Below are positions 31,663 through 39,448 of a stretch of 64,000 bases of DNA, one piece after another. Position 1 is the first letter of the stretch. Every line of letters starts with the position of its first letter. The DNA lies in the IMG/VR virus record IMGVR_UViG_3300013101_000005, positions 1 to 64,000 of that record, one strand, 5' to 3'. The notes under the pieces are model-generated. The model did not search any database and was not told where the DNA came from. It saw only the letters and a program-made list of their open reading frames with translations. A program made the position numbers and the translations under genes. The DNA comes from a virus.

Positions 31663-32391
31663 TTATAATAACTCCGTCCCTAGGATACTAACACTAAATA
31701 AATGTGATGCTCCGTAGTCTATAAACTGTAAATGAACAGAGTCTCCAGAGTCTTCGTCTTCATAAGGTTTATCAACATATATAGTTTCCCCAAGATTACC
31801 GTGATCCATTAATATGGTTTCTGGCGCAAGACCTGCTACGCCATTTGCTTTTGGTAAAAGTTTGAGGAACCAATCTGTTGAGTCAGTTTCTATGTGAATA
31901 TGTTTTACAATAGCTTTTGATGTATTCCAATTATTTACAGGATCGGTAAAACTATTATAGCCTTCACTAGAATCTACGCCTTCTATTAAAAAGTATTCAG
32001 GCACTCCAGAGCCTCCTACACTAGTTGCATCTAAGTAATCTGTTGAATTTTTTATCCAAACATTCTTTAAGACACTCCAAGTTATTAATTGATTATTGAA
32101 ATCTCCAGCAGGAATTAAATCTGAAATAGAAGCAATCCCACCAGTGGCACTACCCCCAGACATAATGACAGTTACATTATAAACCTCTTCTTCACCTACA
32201 GATATATTGTATACATCTGTGGAAGAAATTATGTTGTATGTTTCTTCTTCTTGTGTTATTAATTTATAACTATCTTCAGCTACTGTAACATAGTAAACAT
32301 CAATATTAGTATATACTTTATTTACAACTTCTACCGTTGTAACTGAGACATTATAAACATCTTCAGCCAAAGTTACCTGGTAGGTACTCAT
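31663..32391 (-). CDS. Structural protein with N-terminal YNV repeats
   Basis: A 242-aa protein. The first 75 residues are short tandem strands of the pattern (D/E)(V/E)YN(V/I)xVxxEE (EDVYNVSV, DVYNISVGE, EEVYNVTV), then a Gly-rich hinge (SGGSATGGIAS) and a globular C-terminal domain. A fibre shaft with a tip is the natural reading. Confidence 0.6.
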   Translation of the reverse strand: MSTYQVTLAEDVYNVSVTTVEVVNKVYTNIDVYYVTVAEDSYKLITQEEETYNIISSTDVYNISVGEEEVYNVTVIMSGGSATGGIASISDLIPAGDFNNQLITWSVLKNVWIKNSTDYLDATSVGGSGVPEYFLIEGVDSSEGYNSFTDPVNNWNTSKAIVKHIHIETDSTDWFLKLLPKANGVAGLAPETILMDHGNLGETIYVDKPYEDEDSGDSVHLQFIDYGASHLFSVSILGTELL

Positions 32392-32750
32392 TATTCAGTT
32401 ATCCTTTTTGTTACATGCGGATTAACAGTAAGGGTTCCTTTCGCAATTGTATTCACAGGACCCCCAGATTTTATAACTTTTATATCATGTACATACTTAC
32501 CAGGTTCTATATTTGTTACAAGTGCCCCAAGGGGTATTTCTAATGTATTTGTATAATCAACAACAGACATACTAAGAAGCATATCACTTGGATTTAAAGC
32601 AATAGCGGCATTGGCATCTGTGTCAGAAAAATTGTATTTTGCTGTGTAGTAGAATTCCCAATCTGTGATAGTTTGATCAAAAATTAATTTGATAACTCTA
32701 TCATCTCCTTGAGCTATTACTTTGTTTAAATCAAAAGTAAATTTTGCCAT
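32391..32750 (-). CDS. BppU-N-like structural domain protein
   Basis: A 119-aa Ig-like protein. FDLNKVIAQGDDRVIKLIFDQ, then WEFYYTAKYNFSD, and LVTNIEPGKYVHDIKVIK follow the pattern of N-terminal domains of baseplate upper proteins and related head-tail appendage proteins. It probably anchors the fibres encoded downstream. Confidence 0.6.
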   Translation of the reverse strand: MAKFTFDLNKVIAQGDDRVIKLIFDQTITDWEFYYTAKYNFSDTDANAAIALNPSDMLLSMSVVDYTNTLEIPLGALVTNIEPGKYVHDIKVIKSGGPVNTIAKGTLTVNPHVTKRITE

Positions 32751-32776
32751 TTTAACACCATTCTTGTAATATGTTG

Positions 32777-33040
32777 TTATTCATATAATCTAGCATTAGC
32801 CTCTTCCATCACAGCAACAGAAGCTAGGTCTATAATTTCCTGTTCCGGTGAACTTTTTGTCACAGGCTCAGTTTTGCTTGTTCCAATATCCGGTTTAACC
32901 GGACCATCACTAAAATCAATCTTGTTAACCGGAATTTCTCTACCAGCCGCTGTTTTGAACACTCTGAGTGAACCAGCATCTGTTTGAAATACAGCTTCTC
33001 CGGTAGATTTTAAGGTACCAACTTTTGTCAACTTAATCAT
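32777..33040 (-). CDS. Hypothetical small protein, first gene of leftward block
   Basis: An 87-aa protein: a small beta domain (KLTKVGTLKSTGEAVFQTDAG) and a Pro/Ser/Glu-rich C-terminal half. TAGGAG lies upstream of the ATG. It is the first protein gene after the tRNAs in the leftward transcript. No known family. Confidence 0.55.
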   Translation of the reverse strand: MIKLTKVGTLKSTGEAVFQTDAGSLRVFKTAAGREIPVNKIDFSDGPVKPDIGTSKTEPVTKSSPEQEIIDLASVAVMEEANARLYE

Positions 33041-33325
33041 TAGTTTCTCCTATAAAGTTAAAATAATAGGTCTTTGCCTATATACATAACACAAAAGAAC
33101 GCTATTTAGTCATTTTTTAAAAATTGGAATAAATAGACGAAGGCATGTTAATAAGAGGGCAAATTCCCAAAAATAACACAATAAAGGCAATTAGTAGTAA
33201 AAATGGTTTGGTTATCCTTTACAATATACTTTTATGAATAGGATTACTAAAGAAAATAATAAAATACAAAAAAAACATGTAATGGATAAACATTTAAATG
33301 AACCCATATCCCCCCCAAAAAAGAG
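33041..33325. other. Leader between tRNAs and leftward block
   Basis: About 285 bp, very AT-rich, with no ORF. On the minus strand the tRNA-Thr is followed by CTCTTTTTTGGGG, so the tRNA fold plus U-run may end or pause some transcripts. No clear -35/-10 pair was found for a separate leftward promoter here. Confidence 0.4.
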
Positions 33326-33401
33326 TGGAGCTGACGGGAGGACTTGAACCCCCAATCTTCTCGTTACAAATGAGAGGCTCTACCTGTTGAGCTACGTCAG
33401 C
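33326..33401 (-). tRNA. tRNA-Thr (anticodon TGT)
   Basis: A 76-nt cloverleaf on the minus strand. The acceptor stem GCTGACG/CGTCAGC is perfect, with a GCTC/GAGC D stem, anticodon loop TTTGTAA (anticodon TGT at 33366-33368), T arm GGGGG-TTCAAGT-CCTCC, discriminator T and encoded CCA. One A-C mismatch closes the anticodon stem. It reads ACA codons, which are common in this AT-rich genome. Confidence 0.95.
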
Positions 33402-33408
33402 TATAGTC

Positions 33409-33493
33409 TGGTGCGTCCGGAGGGAGTTGAACCCTCATTCCAAAAGGAGCAGGTCCCTAAAACCTGTGTGTATACCTATTCCACCACGAACGC
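33409..33493 (-). tRNA. tRNA-Leu (anticodon TAG)
   Basis: An 85-nt cloverleaf with the long variable arm of a leucine tRNA (CTCC-TTTT-GGA). Acceptor GCGTTCG/CGGACGC, anticodon stem CAGGT/ACCTG around TTTAGGG (anticodon TAG), T arm GAGGG-TTCAACT-CCCTC, discriminator A and encoded CCA. It lies 7 nt from tRNA-Thr and is surely cotranscribed. It reads CTA codons. Confidence 0.95.
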
Positions 33494-33596
33494 AATATAT
33501 GGCACAGGACTTGCAAGTATTGTACCAATAAGTCTCCATGTAAATAACACGGAATTGGGATATTTTGCCCATTTTAAACTTTTTTGTTGAAAAAAC

Positions 33597-33625
33597 TTGA
33601 CAGCTCGTTTTATCTGTGATATGTT
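33597..33625 (+). promoter_or_regulatory. Rightward sigma70-type promoter
   Basis: A perfect TTGACA at 33597-33602, a 17-bp spacer, then TATGTT at 33620-33625 with an extended -10 TG one base upstream. It faces the rightward block and lies just ahead of the tandem leader repeats. It would be recognised by the host housekeeping sigma factor, fitting an early promoter. Confidence 0.65.
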
Positions 33626-33663
33626 TATATTAGGACCTAGATCTCTTTATCTTTTAAGGTTTT

Positions 33664-33713
33664 TAGTTTCTTATTATATAAGTTAAGATCTTAACTCGGA
33701 GTAACTATGTCAG
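33664..33713. repeat. Regulatory direct repeat, copy 1
   Basis: A 50-bp unit repeated with two differences at 33732-33783. It contains the perfect 16-bp palindrome AGTTAAGATCTTAACT (33681-33696), a perfect minus-strand TATAAT (33673-33678), and GGAG followed by ATGTCAG (ATG at 33707). The plus-strand mini-ORF would be 11 codons (33707-33742). The palindrome is a probable operator. Confidence 0.8.
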
Positions 33714-33731
33714 GTTTTATCTTAAAATTCC

Positions 33732-33783
33732 TAGTTTCTTAATTATATAAGTTAAGATCTTAACTCGGAGTAATTATGTCAGT
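33732..33783. repeat. Regulatory direct repeat, copy 2
   Basis: The second copy of the repeat, with the same 16-bp palindrome (33750-33765), minus-strand TATAAT (33742-33747) and GGAG-ATGTCAG. Its mini-ORF (33776-33796) encodes six residues and includes the GGAGG that serves as ribosome site for the gene at 33800. Confidence 0.8.
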
Positions 33784-33799
33784 TTCGGAGGTATAAAGT

Positions 33800-34246
33800 A
33801 TGATAATAGGGTATATTCCTACTACAGAAGGGGTTATAGAGGATTTGTTTGGTTTATGTAATCATGAGGTATCTTTTAATAATTCTACTCCTTATTGTGA
33901 AAAATGTAATTCATTTGTGACTAAAAAGAGTATTGCAGATTTAGATGATTTACATGAGGGTATAGATAGTATAGGTATTGGTGGGGGTTATTATATAGCA
34001 AAACTAGTTAATTTTTTAGTTAGATATGGGAAATTATCCTTTGAAAGTACAAAAGGAATTAAATGGTATGGTTTATGCTACACCATAGACAACGAATTAA
34101 TTAGTGAAAATACAGTTACATATAAAGCTAAAACAACTCAGACCTTTGCTTATAGCGTTTGTTGGTTCTCTGAAATTCTTTTTAGAAGGCTATCTGGCGC
34201 AAAATATAGCAAAGATGAAATTAGGAGGATTATAAATGATAGTTGA
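33800..34246 (+). CDS. Hypothetical protein, first gene of rightward block
   Basis: A 148-aa protein with CNHEV and CEKCN in the first 40 residues, a possible zinc site, then a glycine stretch (GIGGGYY) and a helical C-terminus. GGAGG lies 8 nt upstream of the ATG and is inside the preceding mini-ORF. Being first after the early promoter, it may be an early host-takeover protein (inference). Confidence 0.6.
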   Translation: MIIGYIPTTEGVIEDLFGLCNHEVSFNNSTPYCEKCNSFVTKKSIADLDDLHEGIDSIGIGGGYYIAKLVNFLVRYGKLSFESTKGIKWYGLCYTIDNELISENTVTYKAKTTQTFAYSVCWFSEILFRRLSGAKYSKDEIRRIINDS

Positions 34247-34688
34247 ATCTCATCAAGTAATTGAAGAATTTATTCAAAATATGAAAGTAACCAGAATTGT
34301 GCAAACTGGATATTTGAATGTTCCGCTTACTAATATGTTAGCAGAGCATGGAGAAGTAATACTTATTACAAGTGCAACGTTTAACCCATTTGAAGATAAG
34401 AAACAAGTTATTCTAACAAATGATCACTACCATAAATCAGCATATACATTTAAAAATAAGCATGGAATACTTGATGTTTGTGTGTTTGGACATATGGAGC
34501 AGTTGGGTGATTTTAGGGCAACACTATGTGCATGGGTACCTGTTATTAGAAAAAATGGTCTTATTGTTTTTCTAAATAGTCAACAAGAAGATATACAAAA
34601 GGTTATAAAAAGTTACATAGAACAAATTGATGCAGATTATTTTGAAATTACTGAATGTGCTGATCTAACTTTTATAAAGGTGAAATAA
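34236..34688 (+). CDS. Hypothetical protein with methyltransferase-like fold pattern
   Basis: A 150-aa protein. The alternation RIVQTGYL..., LDVCVFGHMEQLG and AWVPVIRKNGLIVFLN resembles the second half of class I methyltransferases, including a motif-VI-like KNGLIVFL. A glycine-rich SAM motif is missing, so it may be inactive or a different Rossmann protein. AGGAGG precedes the start; it overlaps the previous gene by 11 nt. Confidence 0.55.
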   Translation: MIVESHQVIEEFIQNMKVTRIVQTGYLNVPLTNMLAEHGEVILITSATFNPFEDKKQVILTNDHYHKSAYTFKNKHGILDVCVFGHMEQLGDFRATLCAWVPVIRKNGLIVFLNSQQEDIQKVIKSYIEQIDADYFEITECADLTFIKVK

Positions 34689-35368
34689 TGGATAGATTAT
34701 TTATAACTACAAAAGATCGTCCAACTGAACTTGCTATTTTATGTAAGTCTTTATTACATAGTGATATGAGAAAATTTATCAAAGAAGTAATTTTCTTGGA
34801 TGATAACTCTGAAGAGATAATGGAAATACAAAGAATTTATACAGCCTTTATGTATACTCTTTTACCACAAGGTATTAAGTGTAGGTTACTAGAAGCAAAA
34901 GATGGAAGAGAAGGAATTAATGCCAGTTGGGATAGAATAAAACATTATCCATCTAACCACATTTGGGGATTAAATGGGGATATGATGGTTTTTGAAAACT
35001 ATTTTGAAAGATGTTTAAGTATCTTAACTTTTGGAATTGAAAAGTATGGCATGGGCTCTTCTTTGTTAGTTTCTGGGTTTAATACGCCAATGCATCCAGT
35101 AGAACTTACCCATTATGAACAGAAGTGTGTTAAAGCACCAAGTGTAGGAGGCTGTGCTTTTGTTATACGACATATGGATGTTGTGTTGTTCCTAGAGGCT
35201 TTAGGAAAACCTACAATGAACAGGGGATTTGATTTGCATCTTGGTGAAGTTTTTGATTGTATTTTAACAGCAAATCCCTCAGTTAGCCAGCATATAGGTA
35301 TTTTAACAGGATTAAACCAATTGCAATTATCAGGGTTTCCCGGTGCTTTTGCAAGAGTAAGAGGATAG
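34688..35368 (+). CDS. GT-A-type glycosyltransferase
   Basis: A 226-aa protein. LFITTKDRPTELAILCKSLL and VIFLDDNSEE at the N-terminus match GT2-type nucleotide-sugar binding. IWGLNGDMMVF near residue 97 occupies the DxD position, and VGGCAFVIRHMDVV lies near 150. Sugar and acceptor are unknown. It is next to genes for nucleotide metabolism, so a DNA-base or a glycan acceptor are both possible. It overlaps the previous stop (TAATGG). Confidence 0.7.
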   Translation: MDRLFITTKDRPTELAILCKSLLHSDMRKFIKEVIFLDDNSEEIMEIQRIYTAFMYTLLPQGIKCRLLEAKDGREGINASWDRIKHYPSNHIWGLNGDMMVFENYFERCLSILTFGIEKYGMGSSLLVSGFNTPMHPVELTHYEQKCVKAPSVGGCAFVIRHMDVVLFLEALGKPTMNRGFDLHLGEVFDCILTANPSVSQHIGILTGLNQLQLSGFPGAFARVRG

Positions 35369-35369
35369 A

Positions 35370-35618
35370 ATGACTGAAGATGAAAATAAAAACTTTTGGG
35401 AAGAAGAAAAATCTGAAGTTGATTTACTAAAGTTAGGATCAGCGTATCCACCCGTTAGGGTTTACTTAACAGCAATAGAGATTGCAAGGCTGAACTCATT
35501 AGAAGCGGTTGTGAAATCTATTATTTTGTCAGATGGTAAAGAACTTGATTTGGAAATATTCTTGGAAACAGATAGAAATAAGTTTGCGAAAGATTTAAGA
35601 GAGGCACTTGATGAATAA
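35370..35618 (+). CDS. Hypothetical acidic protein
   Basis: An 82-aa protein with many Glu and Asp residues and a central YPPVRVYLTAIEIARLNSLEAV. No known family. It overlaps the next gene by 8 nt. Confidence 0.55.
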   Translation: MTEDENKNFWEEEKSEVDLLKLGSAYPPVRVYLTAIEIARLNSLEAVVKSIILSDGKELDLEIFLETDRNKFAKDLREALDE

Positions 35619-36219
35619 GTTAAAAATAGCGGTAGATATGGATGAAGTTATTGTAGATTTAATCGGTCATTGGGAGATGATTTATAGGATAAAGGCTAAT
35701 ATTCCTGACATTGAGGAAATTATAGTAGACCAGTGGGATGTGGCAGAGTCTTTTACTCGCCTCCCAAAAAGAGAAATATATGCTATGTTGGACATACCGG
35801 GAATGTTTGCTCATTGCCAACCTATACCGGGGGCGATAGATGGGCTACTTTACCTTGAGGAAGATGATCGGTTTGATGTTCATATAGTTACCGTTGCTAA
35901 GGCTAGAACAGCATACAGCGAAAAAATAGAATGGGTTGAACAACACCTTGGCTCTTTTTTAAAAAATAAAACTATCGGGTTGTGCTCTTTTGAAACTAAA
36001 GCAGAATTAGCCTGTAATTATGATGTTATGATAGAAGACAATCATATGACTCTATCAAAAATAGATCCCAAATGTGGATGTCATAGAATACTTTTTAAAC
36101 AACCACATAACTACATGGCTGTGTATCCTAAAGATTTTGATGATGCTGTTGTTGGTTGGGATGATTTAATTAGAAAGTTGCTGATACTATGGGAAAATCG
36201 ACAACAAAACATGAGTTAG
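35611..36219 (+). CDS. 5'(3')-deoxyribonucleotidase (HAD family)
   Basis: A 202-aa protein. The HAD nucleophile motif IAVDMDEVIVD sits at the N-terminus, IVTVAKART near residue 95 is motif II, and the late DVMIEDNHMTL is motif IV. This is the layout of the NT5C group, which removes phosphate from deoxynucleotides. In phages it helps rebalance dNTP pools or clear modified-base precursors. The ATG at 35611 with GAGG upstream is preferred over the in-frame TTG. Confidence 0.82.
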   Translation: MNKLKIAVDMDEVIVDLIGHWEMIYRIKANIPDIEEIIVDQWDVAESFTRLPKREIYAMLDIPGMFAHCQPIPGAIDGLLYLEEDDRFDVHIVTVAKARTAYSEKIEWVEQHLGSFLKNKTIGLCSFETKAELACNYDVMIEDNHMTLSKIDPKCGCHRILFKQPHNYMAVYPKDFDDAVVGWDDLIRKLLILWENRQQNMS

Positions 36220-36551
36220 TTAGGTCTGTTTTTTATGAGCAAGATAAGTCAGATCCAGAAAGAATACAAAAATATATTCTAGAAGATGTTTTTGATATAT
36301 TTGTAGAAAATATAAAAGATGCTTTGGTTAGTGGTGAATATGTATATCTTCGTGGCTTTGGTACTTTTGCCCCGATTAGGGAGAACTTAAGAAGAAGAAC
36401 AAGGTATGTGCCTGGACCTGATAAAATAGTAGACACTATTGTTTTAAATCATCATAGGATTTTTAAACCGTCAAGAGAGTTGATTCGTAAAGTAAATGTA
36501 GGAGCAAGTGATGTATTCCAAAGATATTTTGACAATAGTAACGATTCCTAA
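36189..36551 (+). CDS. HU/IHF-family DNA-binding protein
   Basis: A 120-aa protein. YVYLRGFGTFAPIRENLRRR and the closing HRIFKPSRELIRKVN match the beta-arm and final helix of HU/IHF proteins, though at 120 aa it is longer than the usual about 90. It bends DNA and may act in replication, recombination or packaging. It overlaps the preceding gene by 31 nt. Confidence 0.8.
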   Translation: MGKSTTKHELVRSVFYEQDKSDPERIQKYILEDVFDIFVENIKDALVSGEYVYLRGFGTFAPIRENLRRRTRYVPGPDKIVDTIVLNHHRIFKPSRELIRKVNVGASDVFQRYFDNSNDS

Positions 36552-37212
36552 TTATGTTAGTTTCTCTAAGAGAACATTCTTAATTAAGATGTACAAAAAT
36601 GTATTTGGTAATAACATTATATATGTTATAGAAAACATGACAAATACTTTGTCTGCTTATTTGAAAGAAGAGTTGGGACTGAGTATAAAATACTTTGCAA
36701 AGGGTCTTAACATGGACCCAAGATTAAATATAGGTGTTTTTAAATGTTCAAACAAATTTATAAGTGATGTTTATACAGATTTGTGTGATAATAATAAATA
36801 TGACTTTTATTGTTGTGTAGATCCCGGTGTTCTTGTATTTGAATATCCAATGTCAAAGTTTTTAAAGATACCGTTTGATACCTTTTTAGGGGTAAGATTT
36901 ATAGGTACAAAAGATGCACAGTATTTAAATATTAAGAAAGAACGCATGAATCTTGAATTAGACCTATTATATAAAGATTTAGGCAAAAATATAGAAAACG
37001 ACTTTTGTTCTTTTTCTAATAAAAAGTACAGTAAAGAGGATTATGGTGTTTTATTATGTAGAAGATCCTTTTTACTTAATACAGGATTATTTGCTCATGC
37101 ACTACAGAATGACTTTGTTCATACTGTAATAGATTCAGTTTATGTAAGTGATTTTGATATAGAGTATTCGCATGATCTTTATACATTTAAGTTAGGTAAG
37201 GAGGACAGATGA
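36511..37212 (+). CDS. Hypothetical protein, possible GT-A fold
   Basis: A 233-aa protein. ILTIVTIPNYVSFSKRTFLIKMY, then DFYCCVDPGVLVFEYP near residue 100, recall the nucleotide-binding strand and DxD position of GT-A glycosyltransferases, but the match is weak. AGGAG precedes the ATG at 36511. It overlaps HU by 41 nt and thymidine kinase by 4. Confidence 0.5.
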   Translation: MYSKDILTIVTIPNYVSFSKRTFLIKMYKNVFGNNIIYVIENMTNTLSAYLKEELGLSIKYFAKGLNMDPRLNIGVFKCSNKFISDVYTDLCDNNKYDFYCCVDPGVLVFEYPMSKFLKIPFDTFLGVRFIGTKDAQYLNIKKERMNLELDLLYKDLGKNIENDFCSFSNKKYSKEDYGVLLCRRSFLLNTGLFAHALQNDFVHTVIDSVYVSDFDIEYSHDLYTFKLGKEDR

Positions 37213-37781
37213 CACCAGGAATATTCAAGTTTATAACTGGTCCAATGTTTTGTGGTAAAACTGAGGAATTGATAAGAATAGCAACAAGGTACACAATTGC
37301 AAATAAACGAGTTCTAATCTGCAATCCAAAAAGGGATAAAAGATTTGGATCAGGCGTTATTTGTTCACATAATGAAAAAGCGTTACAATCACATGAGATT
37401 TCTACTATTCAAGATGTATTTCCAAAAATACATAATTACAAACCAGGAATAGATGGTATCTTTATAGATGAAATACAATTTGTAAAAGATCTAAATATAA
37501 AAGATATACGAAATATAACAGAAGGTTGGGGTATAGATTTATATGTTGCAGGGCTTACTCTAGATTCTTTTAGAGAACCCTTTCCAGAGATTTTGAATAT
37601 ACTACCTTTTGCAGATATATTACATTTAGAATCTGTTTGTGATTTTTGTGGTAGTTTTTCTGCTAGGTATACCTATCGTAAGGATGTTGGGCATAAGGAA
37701 CAACTTTTTGTTGGTGGTAAAGAATCTTATTGTGCAATATGTTCTAATTGTTTAAATAAAAAAGAGAGCCCTTATGACTAA
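37209..37781 (+). CDS. tdk: Thymidine kinase
   Basis: A 190-aa type II thymidine kinase. P-loop GPMFCGKTEELI at residues 11-22, Walker B FIDEIQF near 85-91, GLTLDSFREPF near 115 and a zinc site with Cys144/147 and Cys175/178. GGKESY near 169-174 is part of the lasso that holds thymidine. It salvages thymidine to dTMP for phage DNA synthesis. Start overlaps the upstream stop (ATGA). Confidence 0.95.
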   Translation: MTPGIFKFITGPMFCGKTEELIRIATRYTIANKRVLICNPKRDKRFGSGVICSHNEKALQSHEISTIQDVFPKIHNYKPGIDGIFIDEIQFVKDLNIKDIRNITEGWGIDLYVAGLTLDSFREPFPEILNILPFADILHLESVCDFCGSFSARYTYRKDVGHKEQLFVGGKESYCAICSNCLNKKESPYD

Positions 37782-38121
37782 AAAGAAACAAAACAAACCA
37801 AAAATTCGTGGTGCAAAACTTGCATCACCACCAGCAGACTCATTACTAACACCTATAAATATAGAAATAAATGGTTATGTTTATACTTGTTACGGTAATA
37901 GTAGAGTAGAGAGTATTGTTGATTCTGTAGAATCACACATAGACAATGACAGAGAATTTAAGGATAATATAACAGTCATTCAGAATGGTTATATAAATGA
38001 AGTTGTTTATGCACCAGCAGTTCTGTGTATGTTAGGTTATTTTGATAAAGGGGACCTTTATAACATTCTAATTGGACAAACAGCAGAGGAGTTCTTAGAT
38101 GGAAGTGAAGAGCAAGAATAA
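37774..38121 (+). CDS. Hypothetical protein
   Basis: A 115-aa protein with a basic N-terminus (KKKQNKPKIRGAK) and an acidic end (EEFLDGSEEQE); the centre is beta-like (IEINGYVYTCYGNSRV). No motif recognised. It overlaps both neighbours. Confidence 0.5.
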   Translation: MTKKKQNKPKIRGAKLASPPADSLLTPINIEINGYVYTCYGNSRVESIVDSVESHIDNDREFKDNITVIQNGYINEVVYAPAVLCMLGYFDKGDLYNILIGQTAEEFLDGSEEQE

Positions 38122-38668
38122 AACTGATTTGTTTTTTACAGATGCTATAGGAACCTTTTCTGTTCTTAATGATACTGTGTTTCTACCAAAGATATCAGCA
38201 TTTAATAAACTGTCTTCTTTAAAAGAAGCAGAAGAAAAATTAGCTGTTCTTAGCACAGTAGCCTTCTATGGGAAAACCTTATTGACACATGGTACTATTT
38301 ATAATAGAGAATACTTGTTTTTTTATTCGCACTCTGGAAACTTTGAAAGTAGTAGAATATTAAATAATAAAATTGATAGTCTTTCATTCTTTTCTCATCA
38401 GGGGTTTAGGTTAATAGTCTTACTAGCACGAGAATTGCAACCTATGCTAAGATCTAAAAGTTCAATTAAAACCTTTTTTAATAAAGATCATATGAAAGAT
38501 AGAAAACCTAGAATGGCTGTTATATTTGAATCAGAGAAATTAAAAAAAGGGATAACTGCTGCCTCATTTGATGTAAATGATGTCTTTGATGAAACAGAAG
38601 TTGTTTTCTTTTTAGGAGAAGATATTAGAGAAGTTAGGAACAAAGAGGGGACTCTTTTATTATGTTAG
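38099..38668 (+). CDS. Hypothetical protein
   Basis: A 189-aa protein without a recognisable domain. The middle shows SFFSHQGFRLIVLLARELQP, and the C-terminus is acidic and strand-rich. It overlaps the next gene by 7 nt, consistent with coupled translation. Confidence 0.5.
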   Translation: MEVKSKNKTDLFFTDAIGTFSVLNDTVFLPKISAFNKLSSLKEAEEKLAVLSTVAFYGKTLLTHGTIYNREYLFFYSHSGNFESSRILNNKIDSLSFFSHQGFRLIVLLARELQPMLRSKSSIKTFFNKDHMKDRKPRMAVIFESEKLKKGITAASFDVNDVFDETEVVFFLGEDIREVRNKEGTLLLC

Positions 38669-38946
38669 ATTTTTGCATAGTAAACATGGGTGATTATAAT
38701 TTTAGATGTGTTCTGTCTGAAGAAACATACTTTGATTTTAGTGTGTCACAACTTGAACTTTTTGGTTACGATTACTTTTTTTCACACATGCAAAGAGGAG
38801 TTGGTGGTGCTTTATATGAAGTAGAAACAGGAAGATCAATAGGGGATGTAGTTTCAATTAGATATTTAAAACCTAAGGATGAAATTTGGGTTTTGGTTAG
38901 AAATGGTATACGTGGAGAATTGTATGCCAAACATCTTGGAGGATAA
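38662..38946 (+). CDS. Hypothetical protein
   Basis: A 94-aa protein with strand-helix alternation, YNFRCVLSEETYFDFSV at the start and EIWVLVRNGIRGELYA at the end. No family recognised. Confidence 0.5.
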   Translation: MLDFCIVNMGDYNFRCVLSEETYFDFSVSQLELFGYDYFFSHMQRGVGGALYEVETGRSIGDVVSIRYLKPKDEIWVLVRNGIRGELYAKHLGG

Positions 38947-38947
38947 T

Positions 38948-39121
38948 ATGTTAGAGGTTACCATGTGGGAAAATATATTTGCTTTTTTCATCAAATTTAG
39001 TTTTATATCTTTAGTATCTTACGGTTGGATTAGAGGAATATTGGTCAATGTTATAAACAACATATATGGCGGTAAACTTGCTATAGAACAATCAAAACAA
39101 ATAAAGAAAGAAAGTACTTAA
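38948..39121 (+). CDS. Small membrane protein
   Basis: A 57-aa protein with one hydrophobic segment (IFAFFIKFSFISLVSYGWI) followed by a Lys-rich tail. GGAGG five bases upstream marks the ATG at 38948; an upstream in-frame ATG is inside the previous gene and lacks a site. Role unknown. Confidence 0.6.
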   Translation: MLEVTMWENIFAFFIKFSFISLVSYGWIRGILVNVINNIYGGKLAIEQSKQIKKEST

Positions 39122-39448
39122 ATGGCAAAACGAGGAGAACATAAAAGAACGAGTAAGAAAGACAGCGAACTTTCACCAATGGGTAGGTGGAGAAGAAAGT
39201 ATAAAGATAAATATCAGAAATGGCGCAAAAAATATAAGCAAACAAATAAGTCAAACTCAAGGAATAAGGCAAGACGAATACTTATGAAGAGTGGCAGAGC
39301 TAAGGTTTGTACAAAGTGTGGTATTCGTCCTGAGTCTCGTAGGTTAGAGGTACATCATAAGAATGGTAAACCGTTGGATAACAGACTGTCCAATCTCGAA
39401 TGGAGATGTTCAAAATGTAATCCACGAGGAAGGGCCGCAAGTAAATGA
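39122..39448 (+). CDS. HNH endonuclease
   Basis: A 108-aa protein with a strongly basic N-terminal half and a C-terminal HNH motif: CTKCG, LEVHHKNGKPLDNRLSNLEW and CSKCN give the catalytic His plus two zinc pairs. Such free-standing HNH proteins are homing or packaging nucleases; the site just ahead of the recombinase rather than near the terminase favours a homing type. Confidence 0.8.
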   Translation: MAKRGEHKRTSKKDSELSPMGRWRRKYKDKYQKWRKKYKQTNKSNSRNKARRILMKSGRAKVCTKCGIRPESRRLEVHHKNGKPLDNRLSNLEWRCSKCNPRGRAASK

